The position numbers and the translations under genes were made by a program. A DNA stretch of 64,000 nt, from positions 806,001 to 870,000 of the forward strand of contig CM060733.1 in NCBI GenBank assembly GCA_030704615.1, in the 5' to 3' direction. The notes beneath the pieces are model-generated. The model had not been told where the DNA came from, made no database searches, and saw only the letters and a program-made list of their open reading frames with translations. Shown here piece by piece: positions 1 through 12,800 of this stretch. Numbering within the stretch: position 1 is the stretch's first letter; every line of letters begins with the position of its first letter. The DNA comes from Takakia lepidozioides. Taxonomy: Eukaryota; Streptophyta; Takakiopsida; Takakiales; Takakiaceae.

Positions 1-52
1 AGGTATGTGGGCAGCCAAGTCTTACTTCAAGCCAGTGTATGGCAAAGACATT

Positions 53-77
53 GCTCTCTCTCTCTCTCTCTCTCTCG
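53..77. repeat. CT microsatellite
   Basis: Uninterrupted run of about twelve CT dinucleotides, read directly from the sequence. Nothing else recognisable lies between it and the first ABCC exon near 1010. A stretch of about 39 bases near 410-450 recurs in diverged form near 925-963, so this 5' part is itself partly duplicated. Confidence 0.9.
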
Positions 78-1009
78 GCACTAGACTGACTTTTAAACTC
101 AGGGTGGGGAGCCTACACCAGAGACTGACCCTCTTCAGGAACATTGAGAACATATAGTTCTGCACCCTGAGTCACCAACTTTCAAAAACTCCAGGTTGAG
201 CCTAAAGCCCTGGCCCTGTTGGCAATTAACTTTTGGGCGGCTCACAGACAGCAGATTGATGCTTGTGTGAAGGGCTTTCTAGAGGATATCTGGAAGGACG
301 GAATTAATTGTGTATATCAAGGTAAGTCACATTACTGGAGTGAGCCCCTCACAAATGTAGTGCCTATTGCCTATGTTTCCTTCCAAACTGGGCGCAGGGT
401 CTATGGCCACAAGGCTACGGCAAACTAGGTTTTATGAGTACATCCTATCACATACTGCAATGCAACTATTAGTGCACCCACAGCCACATGTGTCACCTGT
501 GTGAGGTAGACGACTAGTACACTACTAGTGGTGAGTCAGCATCATGTAATATGGTGTGAGGTCCATGCCAATCCTTGTGTTGAGACATATATTCTGGTGG
601 TGTCAGCTGTGCAAGGGAGGTCAGTACAGGGACTATGTGGTCGAGGGTACCTCCTACCAAATGTGTGCAGTGAATGGTCAATGCATGTATATTCCTCTTC
701 AGGATGCAACCCCACCACCAGCTGCATTTAGGAGGATCAAAGCCCTTTATATTGGTATGGCAAAGTCAGTAGGGATTGTGCATGCTCCACTAACGATGTA
801 ACCCTCTCTCAGTTTTCTCTTGAGGATTCCTTTCCAGTTGTGACCCATCCACAACTGGCCAGAAATCAAATGCCACCAAAGCTCAATCTCAATGGGGTCC
901 GTTCTATCTCTATCCATCCAGAAGACAAGGCTATGGCAAACAACGTCTTATGAGTACAATCTATCCATCCAGAAGACCCTTTCAGAAGTAATTACTGTTG
1001 GTCAGTCAG

Positions 1010-3250
1010 GTTCGGATGGCACAAGCAGTGGGCCGACTACGCCGCACAGCCATTCAGTACACAGATGCCCGCGTGCGTTTGGTAGGAGAGGTTTTGACAG
1101 GGGTCCGGGTGGTCAAATACAATGGGTGGATTGCTCCATTCTTGAAGCAAATAAAGGACTTGAGGACCAACGAGATGTAGCCTCAGGGTCACATGATTCT
1201 CTCAAAGTTGTTGATCAGTTTGGACATGAAATATCTTTGTTAACTGAAGAAAAAAAAAGTGAAAACAGATGTTGTAAGCCTGTTTCTTGATAAATGGCAG
1301 CTAGACATTGAAGGTCCATGGTTAGCATAGTAGCACTGTTTTTCTCTGTTCAGAGCTGAAGGCAAAGACAACTGCTGCGTGTACATGGGGCCACTTATCC
1401 CTTAGAGCTAGGACTGCAATTCTTCTAAAGGCACATATCAACCCTTATGTGCTTGGATGTTCACCAAACTGTCTTGATTCCTGTAGCTTCTGCATCCTGT
1501 CCCAATAGGAAAGGTCTCCATTGCTATCCCAAATCCAACCATCCCTGCACCTAGATGTATCCACCTTATATTTGAGTGCTTAGAAAAGAGATCCAATAAT
1601 GGCATGCAGGATTGCACCCTGGATCGCCTTGAGGCACCATGTCCAATCAATTGAACTAATTGAACATAGTATTCTAGAGTGAATTGTATGCTTTGCTTAA
1701 ATGTGTCTGTTTCTGGATTTCACAATTGTTTGTGATATTTGGGATGCTGTTTATGTTCCCGATGCAGGATGGAGTTACCCCATTAGCATCTTTGGTGACA
1801 TTTGGAACATATGTAGCAATGAAGGGGGGTGCAGCACTGACACCCAGCCTGTCTTTCACAGTCCTTGCTTTCTTCAGCATTCTTGTGCGTGTATTCTCCT
1901 TTGCTCCCACAGGTATTGCTTGTTGATTCCATGGCTCCAAATAATTGAAATCCCCCTTAATGTTCTGTCCAAGTGTCTTCCCTCAAATCAGTATCGGTAT
2001 TGAACTCCATAAGCCCCATGGTAGGTTGAACTATGATGTCAATTAACTTTTTATTCTCTGCCTCACTCCTATGCCTCACATTTGCATTTACAACCAGCTT
2101 GTTTGAAGCTGAATTTAGAGCATACAGTCTTGCTGGCTGTGAGAGATGGATAATAGTTCCTCGTCAGAATTGCCATGAAACCGTAGGTTATCTCCTGCAG
2201 GGTCAATGATGGTCTCATTGCCATATATGTGATGGCAAAGCAAGACCAATACATGACACTACCAGATATCCCGCTAAAAGAGGGCAAAACATTTTTTTGC
2301 AGACAGTATGACCCTGAATCATAACCCTTGGATAAGGAGTGCACAATTAAAAGCAATCAATGTCTGTGTACAGCTACTAGATTGAGGTAACCAAGTTGAC
2401 TTGCGGATCAACTGGGGTACAGTTTGCATCAGAAGCTCTGGTAGCAGTTCAACGGCTTCAAAGGCTTCTTGACCTCCGCAATGGAAATGGATCTAACAGT
2501 TCTAAAGAAATAGCTGAGGTATCACCTTTTGTAGTTGATATTCTTTGAACCATGCGCTGGTAATTGTCTAAATCAGCCAGGGGAGACAGAAGGGGAAAAA
2601 ATTATTACATCCACTGTAAGAAAAGTTGAAGTTAAGTTGAAGTTTGTTCTAACGTCCAGCGAATTTACAGAGCCTACTCCTGAATTTCAACACTCAATTA
2701 TGGATGAAATTTGTGCCTATTCCTGTTAAACGTAGTGAGGACAAGAAAAAGAAAGGACCGATAAAAAGACTGTACAGCATGCACAGGAAGCCAGAAACAA
2801 GGAACAGTTAGTGGGAAAGATAGGGAGAAGATGCATCAATGTTCATCTCTCATGATAAATCTTCTTGAGCTCTTGGTCACACCTACCCTACCCTCTGAGG
2901 CTGGATTTGACTGTCGGATTTGTAATGTGAAACATTGCCAGATGTCTTCAAGGAATCCAGATGCATCAGTGTTTGTCTCTCATGCGACATTTTCTTGGGC
3001 TCTTGGTGGCAACTAGCCCACCAAAAGAAGACCCCAAGCACAACCGCAAGAAAGCAGTACAAAGAAACAGAGGGCTCCCCCACCAACAGCTAAAACCAGT
3101 AAAGCTAATGGACTGGAAAAAACTCTAAATCAAGTGGCACAATTGAATGGGATCAACCTTGAAGTCAAGAGAGGGGCGCTGGTGGCCATAGTTGGGCCTG
3201 TAGGAAGTGGAAAGAACTCACTGCTCTTGGGACTTCTGGGAGAGATGGAG
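1010..3250 (+). pseudogene. ABCC (MRP-type) ABC transporter, degenerate partial gene
   Basis: Four exon-like blocks match successive parts of ABCC exporters, which pump conjugates across membranes using ATP. Block 1 (about 1010-1177) reads VRMAQAVGRLRR and GVRVVKYNGW, the cytosolic loop of TMD1. Block 2 (about 1769-1910) reads ASLVTFGTYVAMKGG and the LTPSLSFTVLAFF helix. Block 3 (about 2415-2480) reads EALVAVQRLQRLLDL. Block 4 (about 2945-3250) opens NBD1 with VFVSHATFSWA and reaches Walker [10 protein letters not shown]. Block 4 is one frame except for an in-frame TAG at 3014-3016. Walker A has Asn where the Mg-binding Ser/Thr should follow Lys. The first part of block 4 is duplicated in diverged form at 2831-2880. 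Nothing after Walker A is present; a GT donor follows at 3251 and a chromovirus tail comes next. The 5' end would lie upstream. Family assignment is firm; the pseudogene call rests on the stop, the Walker A change and the missing 3' half. Confidence 0.8.
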
Positions 3251-3360
3251 GTACGGGGCATACTCTTTGTTGTGTTGCAGGGTTGGACACAGGGAGAGGA
3301 GAGAAATAAAATGAAATGAAATGGTGCTTTATAACCAGAGAGAGAAATGACGAGCAGTGA

Positions 3361-3561
3361 GTGCTCCCTACAAATGAACCTGAGTACGAGGTGGAGGCAA
3401 TACTTAAGTCGAGGAGGTTCAAGAACCGAGAAACGGAGTATCTGGTCAAATGGAAGGGCTATTATCATGTGGAGGCATCTTGGGTGCGTGCCTCAGAAAG
3501 GGAAACGATCCGAGGCGGTTGCAGCTTTCAAAGGGCGACCTCAAAAGCGGAAGAAGCGTGA
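3361..3561 (+). pseudogene. Chromovirus (Ty3/gypsy) chromodomain tail
   Basis: The reading frame begins near a Pro-Thr-Asn-Glu-Pro segment and continues YEVEAILKSRRFKNRETEY then LVKWKGYYHVEASW, the classic chromodomain at the C-terminus of chromovirus integrases, which tethers the integration complex to modified histones. The aromatic cage positions (Y, W, Y) are visible. The rest of the integrase is missing; only this tail lies in what would be an ABCC intron. The domain's C-terminal helix runs into an altered frame after about residue 50. Confidence 0.75.
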
Positions 3562-3599
3562 TGGGGACATAACTTGGAGCGTGGGGGAGGAAATGCATA

Positions 3600-4290
3600 C
3601 TTAGCCCGGCTTAGCTAGCTTAGGAATCCGATTGCAAAAACTTGTATTGTACAAAACGTGCTATAAATGAAATGGATTCCAAATGTTGTGCGTCCTATTT
3701 TGTTTGGAATGATGATGCATGGTATGGTTGGCTAGTGTGTAGAATGCATGCTAGCTTATAAAAGTGGGAGAGGTAAATTGGGTAATCGTGTGTTGCGTAG
3801 GGCCGAAATCGGGTGACCCCCATCCAAGGGGCAAGGAAACTTGCGCCTTCTTTGGGAGTTCACGTGCTAGTGCGCACCTGCGCGTGCGCATACTATAATG
3901 CGCTACGAGGGGGTTGCCTTGTAGTGCGGGCTAACGCGGAAGCTACGTGCTTCCGTTCAGTACTATAATCGTGTAGCCTCGGGACGAAGTCGTAGTGCGG
4001 CTTCGGCGTGTTCCTGTACCTAGGCCAGCATTCCAAGGCGGACCCAATTGTAGTGATTGGGGCGCACGGTTGGTTCAAGGTTATCTCCTAGTCAAGAGGT
4101 TCCAGGGAACCCTTGCTCAAGATGATGCCAAAACGCGGAACATGAGCGTCGACAAAGCAATGTTGTTGCAGTAAGGCGATCGATCCTCGGGGAGGATCGT
4201 TCCTTGGCCTTAAAGTAGGCCAAGAAGAGTGCACTGGGAGGAGCTTGAGAGGCTCCACCCTGGCCGGGACTTGGAGGAAGTCGGCCGAAC
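3600..4290 (+). other. Intergenic, possible 3' LTR remnant of the chromovirus
   Basis: No coding signal. A purine-rich stretch (about 3575-3595) follows the chromodomain, then an AT-rich segment with a TATAAAA box at 3757-3763, the order expected of a polypurine tract followed by an LTR promoter. I cannot delimit LTR ends because no second copy is present. The rest, to 4290, is moderately GC-rich and featureless. Confidence 0.3.
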
Positions 4291-4293
4291 TAG

Positions 4294-4782
4294 CTAGTGG
4301 AGAGTAGAGTCAAGTGTGGGGTTTGGTTCTTTGCCATGGGACGCCATGGTGCGGGAAACAAACTCCTTGATGTTGGACGCCACAACTTGGATGTTCGTTT
4401 CTACAAATGGACAAGTCGATGAGGACATCGACTCCCTGTTGGTAGGGTGTGTGTCGCGGCCCTTTGCCTTGAGGGCAGGGGGTCGGGACACATGAGGGGC
4501 TGCCCCTGTGGTGGGGGCAGCGGAGCGATGGGATGGGGAGGGCTGAAGCACCCTTGAGTGCCCAAGGCACTGAAGGAGGCGGAGGCGCTCACTAGGTGGA
4601 GCCCCGCACACCGGGTTGCGGTGGGGGTGGTCCACAAGGGGTGGTGGTAGCATAGCTAGTGGGGGTGGTGGGGGACTTGTGGGGGTGGCATAGGACTCAC
4701 CATAGGTGGAGACCTCGTGGTGGGAGTCGTGGGGAGTCTTGGGACTCATCACAGCCCAATGGGGTCGTGGTGAGAGGGCCAA
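4294..4782 (-). other. Open frame of uncertain coding status
   Basis: An open frame of 162 codons on the minus strand. Its N-terminal two thirds are low-complexity Pro/Ser/His, while the last ~40 residues (for example VETNIQVVASNIKEF) look more protein-like. No family recognised. It could be the start of a retroelement gag or simply a GC-rich open stretch. The flank 4800-5150 shows nothing. Confidence 0.15.
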
Positions 4783-5155
4783 GACTCACCGCGACTCACC
4801 ACCGGGAGTCGAGGGTTCGGTGGTTCGCCATAAAATGGCATGGCTGGTTGTGAAACCCCCGCGGACAGCTACAGAAGATAATAGGGAGTAGTAACCCGAG
4901 AACGGTGCAAGCCGTTGGTGTCCAAAAAACTAGTGAGTAAGCAAGCGAGCCGGAAAGCGACCAAAGAGTGGGGAGCTGTCCGGACTGCCATCTACCAAAG
5001 GGAATTCCACTAGGCCCAAATAGGTGGAGGGTCTTTCGGGAGAGCGAAGGGGGACCGTTATGTCCCGGTGAGCAGCCGAAGCTCCGAGTTGCCCGGCGGC
5101 CAGGTTGGGAGTCGGCGCGCGCATCAAAGCGAGGAACTATGACTTGAAGGGGAGC

Positions 5156-6793
5156 TTACGAAGTGAGGTGCGCGACACTGCAGTGGCTGTCGTAGACATG
5201 TGAACCCATTGTCACCCACTGGTGATTTGTAATCGCTTGATATGGTCGAACATGACCCAAACTGTTGACAAGTCCCCACTCGTCATCCTGTCGACCAGTT
5301 CGACGCCGCTGCCAGGTCCACACGTGGACATTTGAATACGAAACAACGATCTGCCTCAGTCCCTTGTCCTGGAAACCTACTCCATGAATGTAGTCATATC
5401 CACATCGTCGCTTCACCTCCAGAATGGAGTGCATATCCGAGCCACGCCCAATTTTCTGTTTGCATGAGACAATGTGGTTTCGGACATTCGGTGAACATAC
5501 GTGGGACACCGACTCCAGCAATGCTTTCTCATCGAGAGGAACTCTATCGGAGCCGTCTTCCGACATAATTCTGGCCAATGCCATCTTATGGGCGGCTTGG
5601 AGCTGTATCTGTTTGGGTTTGGCACCCGGTCTCAACTTAACCTCCTCCTGAACGTACTGCTTTGCCTCGTGGGTAGCCTCCCGCGAGTTCCCCCTCGCCA
5701 ATTTGTGACAATTGGAACCAACGTGTATGCAAGCTCGGGTGAGGTCAGGGAAACGGTGCAACACATAGAATGCTTGGCATTACAAACAGACATGCAGTGT
5801 GGTGGTTCTTTGCAATGCGCACACTTAAATGTGGAGTTCGGAACCTTCTCCTGAGCTCGAAATGGTTGATGAGTTGTGCCTGTCCAATCGGTCTCGATCC
5901 TGTGACCTCTGGATTTAAAGTGGAAGCAAGTTGGGGAGAAACACCGCAACGCGCCCGCACAAACAACGTAGCGCACCCGCACACCATCGAGCATCTTCAT
6001 GCTGGTGGTTTTGGTAACGCACCAAGGATGACCGTCATGTTTTCTATCCATATCTGTCAACATTCCAGACGCCCTCAAGTAGTCCGCCCGAGGAGGGAAC
6101 TCAAAGAAGATATTACCATCGACGTCGGCGGGAAGGCATGTAACCGATTTAATTGCAAACGTGCTGTAGTCCAGCCCGGCCAGCTCCGACCGGTGTCCCT
6201 CCAGGTGAAGCCCTCGTAGAATTTCAAGAATAGATCGAACTGCGGTGCTCGTGATGGGAATATGACTCCCTCCTCCACTGACGTCCATTGAGGACTTGCC
6301 TGATCTCCAGGACGACCTCGGAACTTCCATGACCTCGTCTGAGTCGGACAGGTTGTGAACAACCCGGTTCTCGCTCGTCTTCATGGATGGGTTCGGCTCT
6401 GGATTTACTTCGTTGCGGACTTCTCTCTTTGAGGTAGCCACTCTCCTGATTCGCGGATTGTTTCGTGGAAGGCGCCAGGATAGAAGGTGCATTTGGCGGG
6501 CAAATGAAGTCCCCAACAGCCCTGTATATGACACTGTCCGATGGTGGAACTCGCCATTCCCTGCCATCGCTGAAATCATTGTGGAGCACAACAATACTCT
6601 CGACAACAAGGCCGTTTGAGTCCTTCTTTTCCTCCTCCAAAAAAACCGACCCCGGTTTCAGGTGGTATCGAACGCACAGATATTTCTCCATCACCCGGCA
6701 GATGTTCCCTCTGCACGGAAATGAAGCTCTATGCTCGTGAGGAGGGCAGTACACTGTAACGCTCGGGTTTTCCGCCATGGGAGATGTGCACAC
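5156..6793 (-). pseudogene. Frameshifted Cys/His-rich protein, probably transposon-derived
   Basis: Three overlapping minus-strand frames form one decayed protein. The first (6793 down to about 6400) starts MCTSPMAENPSVTV; the second (about 6400-5690) includes VRYVVCAGALRCFSPTCFHF and FKCAHCKEPPHCMSVCNAK; the third (about 5764-5156) includes HVGSNCHKLARG, EAKQYVQEEVKLRPGAKPKQ and SILEVKRRCGYDYIHG. The order CxGxxxC...CxxC...CxA...HxGxxCH resembles zinc-binding N-terminal regions seen in some cut-and-paste transposon proteins; that resemblance is from memory and is not diagnostic. At least two frame changes (near 6400 and 5690) break it. No DDE catalytic core or terminal repeats found. Confidence 0.4.
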
Positions 6794-7039
6794 AAAACTG
6801 CCAGGATGGCGTGTGGGGAAGCTCTCTGGTAGAAGGGGGATGCAGCGATGGGAAGGAATGCGGTGCCGATTTGTCCGAGCGACGAAGCCTGATCCAAATC
6901 CAGGGAGCCAACTATCTCAAAAATCCACAGTCAGAGTGTTAATGAACCTTGTCTCCGGAATGCAGCCCCTGGTCTTTGCGCAATAACTGCCAACGGTATG
7001 CAGTCAGAAAGTGGGGGGCCGTCCGGATGATGACGGCTA

Positions 7040-8060
7040 AAGGGGAGAAGCCGGCACCGTGCCGTCACATTATTACCCACGAATAGAAATTCGGCACCCA
7101 ATATCCAACAGGGGCCGCACGGATGAAGTCGTCTGGGGCAGAGATGTCGGCACCTGTCCGACAGAGAACATCCCCTGGACGGAAATTCAGCGCCGAATTT
7201 CCATTCGGATCCCCCCAAAGGAAGTCCTGTCGGGGGGTCAGGCCGAAAACTGGCCGACATAAAAAACCTACGCGGATGGAAAAACGGCGCCGAATTTCCA
7301 TCCGAGGCCTTTCGGATGCAGTCGGCTCGGGGGAAAGGCCGCCATCTGGCCCTCACATTACAACCCCGGACGGAAATTCGGCACCGAATATACAACAGGG
7401 GAAGCCGGATGAAGTCGCCTCGGGCGCAGAGGCCGGCGCGTGTGCGACAGAAACATCCCCTGGATGGAGATTCGGCGCCGAATTTCCATCCGGGCCCCCC
7501 AAAGGAAGTCGTGTCGGGGGGTCAGGCCGAAAACTGGCCGGCATAAAAACATCCCCAGATGGAAAAACGGCGCCGAATTTCCATCCGGGGCCGTTCCAAT
7601 GCAGTCGGGGAGGGGGGAGAGGCCGGCACCTGGCCGTCATATTTCAACCCCGGACGGAAATTCGGCACCGATATCCAACAGAGCGGCGGAGAGGCCGGCA
7701 CCTCTCCGACAGAGACCATCCCCCGGATGGAAATTCGGCGCCGAATTTCCATCGGGGCCCCCTCCAAGGAAGTCGTAAAAACCTCCCCAGATGGAAAAAC
7801 GGCGCCGAATTTCCATCCGGGGCCATTCCAATGCAGTCGGGGAGGGGGGAGAGGCCGGCACCTGGCCGTCATATTTCAACCCCCGGACGGAAATTCGGCA
7901 CCGAATATCCAACAGAGCGGCGGAGAGGCCGGCACCTCTCTGACAGAGACCATCCCCCGGATGGAAATTCGGCGCCGAATTCCATCGGGGCCCCTCAAAG
8001 GAAGTCGCAGAAACCTCCCAGAATGGAAAAACGGCGCTGAATTTCCGTCCGAGGCTGTTC
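7040..8060. repeat. GC-rich tandem array, ~232-bp higher-order unit with GGCGCC palindrome
   Basis: The segment repeats a composite unit containing two or three GAAATTCGGCGCC half-palindromes. Equivalent landmarks (ATGGAAAAACGGCGC) fall near 7276, 7559, 7791 and 8023, giving spacings of 283, 232 and 232. Many copies form a near-perfect 30-bp palindrome centred on GGCGCC with arms GGATGGAAATTC. The array is open in several frames on both strands because the unit lacks stops; the encoded MEIRRRISI-type peptides simply follow the repeat. Confidence 0.9.
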
Positions 8061-8169
8061 CGATTTGCCTCTAGCAGTCACGGATTCCAAGAAAAACGTG
8101 TCTACAAGTGCACTTCAGCCACAAAACAAACAGTTAGGTTTGTTTTTCTCCGAAAAATCAATCCGACAC

Positions 8170-9080
8170 GCTCAGAAGTACCTGTAGGAAGGTAATTCAG
8201 CGCTCAGAATTACCTGTAGGAAGGTAATTCAGCGCTCAGAATTACCTGCAGGAAGGTAATTCAGCGCTTCGAAATACCTGGCGAATGAAAATTCGGCGCC
8301 GAATATCCATACGCCAGCGAGTCGAATTACCTGCAGGATGGAAATTCGGCGCCGGATTCCCATCCATCCGGGATTCGAATTACCTGCAGGATGGAAATTC
8401 GGCGCCGGATTCCCATCCATCCGGGATTCGAATTACCTGCTGGATGGAAATTTGGCGCCGGATTCCCATCCATCCGGGATTCCACTTACCTGCTGGATGG
8501 AAATTCGGCGCCGGATTCCCATCCATCCGGGAGTCGAATTACCTGCTGGATGGAAATTCGGCGCCGGATTTCCATCCATCCGGGATTCGAATTACCTGCT
8601 GGATGGAAATTCGGCGCCGGATTCCCATCCATCCGGGATTCCACTTACCTGCTGGATGGAAATTCGGCGTTGGATTTCCATCCATCCGGGATTCGAATTA
8701 CCTGCAGGATGGAAATTTGGCGCCGGATCTCCATCCATCCGCTCTCCGCCCAACCTTGCGGATGGAAATCCGGCGCCGGATTTCCATCCATCCGCTTCTG
8801 AATTACCTGCGTGAGGGAAATTTGGCGTGCCGCCCTACCTGCGCGGATGGAAATCCGGCGCCGGATTTCCATCCATCCGCTTCTGAATTACCTGCGTGAT
8901 GAAAATTTGGCGCGCCGCCCTACCTGCGCGGATGGAAATCCGGCGCCGGATTTCCATCCATCTGCTTCTGAATTACCTGCGTGAGGGAAATTTGGCGCGC
9001 CGCCCTACCTTTCTGGATGGAAATTCGGCGCTGAATTTCCATCCTCCTGCGCTCCGAATTACCTGCAGGATGGAAATCCG
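8170..9080. repeat. Modular satellite: 32-, 53- and 85-bp units sharing the GGCGCC palindrome
   Basis: First, three copies of a 32-bp unit (about 8170-8280; GGTAATTC at 8191, 8223, 8255). Then a strict 53-bp array: the GGATGG landmark falls at 8336, 8389, 8442, 8495, 8548, 8601, 8654, 8707 and 8760. It then changes to an 85-bp unit (8760, 8845, 8930, 9015), which equals 53 + 32. Each unit holds GAAATTCGGCGCCGG or a variant flanked by ATCCATCC and GAATTACCTGC. No coding role is supported. Confidence 0.92.
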
Positions 9081-9861
9081 GCGCCGGAATGCCATCGTGC
9101 AGCGCTCCGAATTACCTCCGAATTACCTCCGAATTCCGGGCCTCTTTCCGTCGATTTTCATCCGACTTGGAGGGCTTCATCCGACATTTAATTGCGCAGT
9201 TGGGCAATAAATGTCCACCACTGTCGGTTTTCATTCGGGCTGGCGACACATGGCTTCCTGGATACGTACCCTAAATCTCATGCTAATCTTGGCTTAACAT
9301 GCTATTCGAGGCATGTACCCCAAAAACGGAGATCTTTTTCCATTTTGGCTGGGACTTATGCCGCCTGAAGGGCATGGCTCTCCTGAGAGAGACCTCACAT
9401 CCAGACCGCGGCGGAAGTTGAAAGCTCTGTACTACGGTCGACAGCCAATCTCTCGCATGGCCAAACTGAAGCTCCAGCAGGAGATTCCAATGTCTTGCTC
9501 ACAACCCGCGCCAACTGAAGCCGAGTACTCTCAGGCAAGCCACTTCTGCTTTCGCTTTGTTCGATTTCGCTTTGTTGCCTCGCTTTGTTTTTGCATCTTC
9601 ATCCTGGCTTCGCTGGATGAGTGAACTTTAGATAGTTGAGTGAACCTTAGATTGTTTGCAATGCGTGTGCAAATCCGGCAACTCTGGAGAAGGCTGCTTG
9701 TGCATGTCATTCTCAGGCAATGGTTGCATTGTTTTCATTGTTATTGCATGGCTCTCCATACTTCCTAAACTTGTTATGTTTTCATTTTTGTTACACGATT
9801 GTTGCTATGGTGGTTGTGCTGCTCGTTGCGATGCTGGTTTTTGCACCGATGTTGGTTTTCA

Positions 9862-12800
9862 CGATTTTTGGGAACGACAGAGTGACGACGAGCCCGACAC
9901 GCTGGTGGTATCATCGACAGCTCCAAGTCATCGCATGTTTGAATCGCCCAACTTGGGGCGAGAGGGCAAACTTAAACCTTTTGTTGGTGGACGGGAGGAC
10001 TTGCAACGACAGTACGACAGAATAGGCATTGGGGAGGTTGGTGCAGGCGGCATGGCAGGTGAAGGGCGTGAGGACATGAGGACAGCAGATCCGGCAATGG
10101 AGGTTGTTCATGCACATGCAGTAGGGCCCGCCCACGCAAAGAAAAAGAAGAAAGCTAAGCACATGCAATCCCCGGGAGAGAGAGCGTCACGGGCTGCGGA
10201 GGGGGGAGTGAGCAGTGCGCGCGAGGGTGTCAGTTCGCCTCAATCAAAGGTGGTCGTCCAGGAGGGCTCCCCTGCTGCTAGCCCTAGTAAGAAACAGAAA
10301 GCCCGTGAGAGGGAAAAAGAGAGGGCAAAAGAACAGACGAGACAGAATGCTAGCCAGGAGGAAAGAGAAAAGGCCACTGAAGAGGCCAGGGGTGCCCAAA
10401 TGATAGATGCCAATGTAAGCGAGGGACGCACAGAGACGGTGGATCCCTCCAAGACACCACAGAGAGGCAGTAACACACCGGTTAGACCATCGCGGGCAAG
10501 AGCAGCCCCTGCAATTATCCATACGGTGGAGAGTGGAGGAGAGGAAAGAACACCAGAAAGAGCACGGATTGTGCAAGTTCGAGGTGAAGCCAGGGAGAGG
10601 GCAGTAGAGACGGGGAGAGTGCTGGAGGTGGATTCGCAGGTGGCTGACCCTGTTGAGGAGGACGACAGGGAGCTTTTTGACCAGGATGACATCCTCCCGG
10701 ACATCCCCAGGCCCCAAACCCGGAGCATACAGGCTGGATTGGCGGTCCTGGTGGGCTGCCGGAAAACCCCTCTGCAGCAGACGTCATGTCTGAGGTGGAT
10801 ATGAAGTTGGCCGCTGCCAAGATGTTGGAGGCAACCCACAGCAACATTGGCAGGGTGCTGGGGGGCATGGTGTACCCGGTCAAGCTTCAAATTCCCCTTT
10901 GTCGCTTGGTGTCATTGCAGGTGGTGAGACCTACCCTCCTAGGCGATATCGACAAGCTGAAATTCTCTTTTCGGGATGGATATCGAATGGGGTCTGCCGC
11001 GTTTTACGTTTCCATTGAGAACGACCACGGAGCTTCCCGTGCCCACACTTCCGATGAGGTGGACAAATGGGGTCCCCATTGGCAAACGCGAAATGAGGAG
11101 TTCGAGAGATCGATTGCTAGTGATCCTCTTTTCCAGCACTTGTCCGGTAAGATGTTCTACGTGTGGGACGGCAATCATCGCCTCCTAGCATGGATGGAGC
11201 ACATTGCCCAAGCCCACCCCAACGACCTCGATTGGCATTTCGTCGTGGATTGTGTTGTGCTGAAGGTTGCGGGGCCCAAAGATCGCAGTCTTATCAAAGC
11301 TGCAATGGCCGACATCAACTCGTAAGCTACAACGCCTCTCGCTTTTGGACTTTGAATTTGGAAGTCATTTCATTGCGAATCCTCATATATGATGAAAATT
11401 CCCATTTCAGTATTGTTTGATGGAAATGTGGCACTGCAGGGTGACTGAGAATGCCTTCATTGCCACCAACTTGTCCCATATGCTCTTCCGAGTGAAGGAT
11501 GTCGGGAAGCAGGGGGTGCAAGAGTTTGCCAATTCCCTCAGTGCCGACCTCATGCGCAAGTCGGAGGCAAAGGCAGACAGAACCTGGTATAGGCTGAGCG
11601 TCGACGCCATGGTGGACTACATATTTCGGGTAAAGCTCCTGACAGTTTTGTTGAGCTAATCTGTCTCTCCTCCCCAATAGAAGAAAAGGTCTTCACCGTG
11701 ATTTCTAATCTCCTCCCCCAATATAAGAAATTGTGTTGAGCAGGATCTCTAATCTTATGTGCGCATTCTTGACAGACAAAAATACAGCAGGATTTGGCAC
11801 ATGCGCGGAGGTTCTACATGGAGTTAGAGGAGAAGAATCCAACCCTCCCGGAACTCGAATCGTATGTCAAAGCTGCGGAGGTGAGGGCCCGCATAAAGTA
11901 CAAGTCGCGGATGGTAAAGTACGTGGCCATAGCTGATCCCGCCCTTGGTGCCGACTTTCTGGTGGAGGTGGGGAAGCACTACTCTCGCGCTCTGAAGCCC
12001 ACGATGACATTGGAGAAAGCTCCATCGTCTAGCCACATCCTGTGTGGATGCAACAGAAAAGGTGATACATTCTTAACAAAATTGTGGTGGCAACAACTTC
12101 TTTTTGTGGTGTTTGGCGCTTACGAATATGCTGGGTGGTTGGACAGACCCGGTGGCTCCAAATCTGGAATGGTTCCCAAAGTACCAGGGACATGTGGAGC
12201 TTCCCCAAACCGGACAAAACTCTCTGACCCCACATTCGACATGTGGATGAACCGCATGACATGGTGGTTTCAGGTACTTTCCCACGCTTCGTTTGGGGCT
12301 TCTACTCTAGAATGGGGTGGATTCATTGTATTTTTTCAGGAAAGCGATCTGATGGAGAATCTCCACAGGTGACGACGAATGCGCAAGAGCAGCTAGACAC
12401 ACAAGCACTTCAGTTCAAGATGGAGATATCTCCTGCAGCAGAGAGCCTACGTGACTATGTGACGAGGTATTTTCTGCTCTACAAAACCAACCTATTCTTT
12501 CGGGAGATAGCAGATGCTCGCCGGAGCCACGAGTTCACCGACCAGCCGAACGCGGACAAAGCAGCAATGCGCCTTCTGTACAGGTACATACGCGCTGCCT
12601 TTCTTTCAAGTCCTTGCATTTCAGGATGTTAGAGGCCTCATGTGGTGTTAGGGAAAATGGCGCCGAATTTCCAGTCAGGGCTCCGAAAATGGCTAAGTCC
12701 CTAGACTGGCTGGCCCTGAACTGGAAATTCGGCGCCATTTTCCAGTTCTAGGCCCTATTGCCGTTCAGGGACTTAGCCATTTTCGGCTAAGTCCTAGGGT

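Noticed and set aside
892-1290. 132-codon plus-strand frame overlapping the ABCC exon
   Set aside because: Wrong frame relative to the clear ABCC match from 1010.
7123-8899. Long open frames encoding MEIRRRISI-like repeated peptides on both strands
   Set aside because: They follow from a stop-free tandem repeat and occur in several frames at once; the peptide period equals the DNA repeat.
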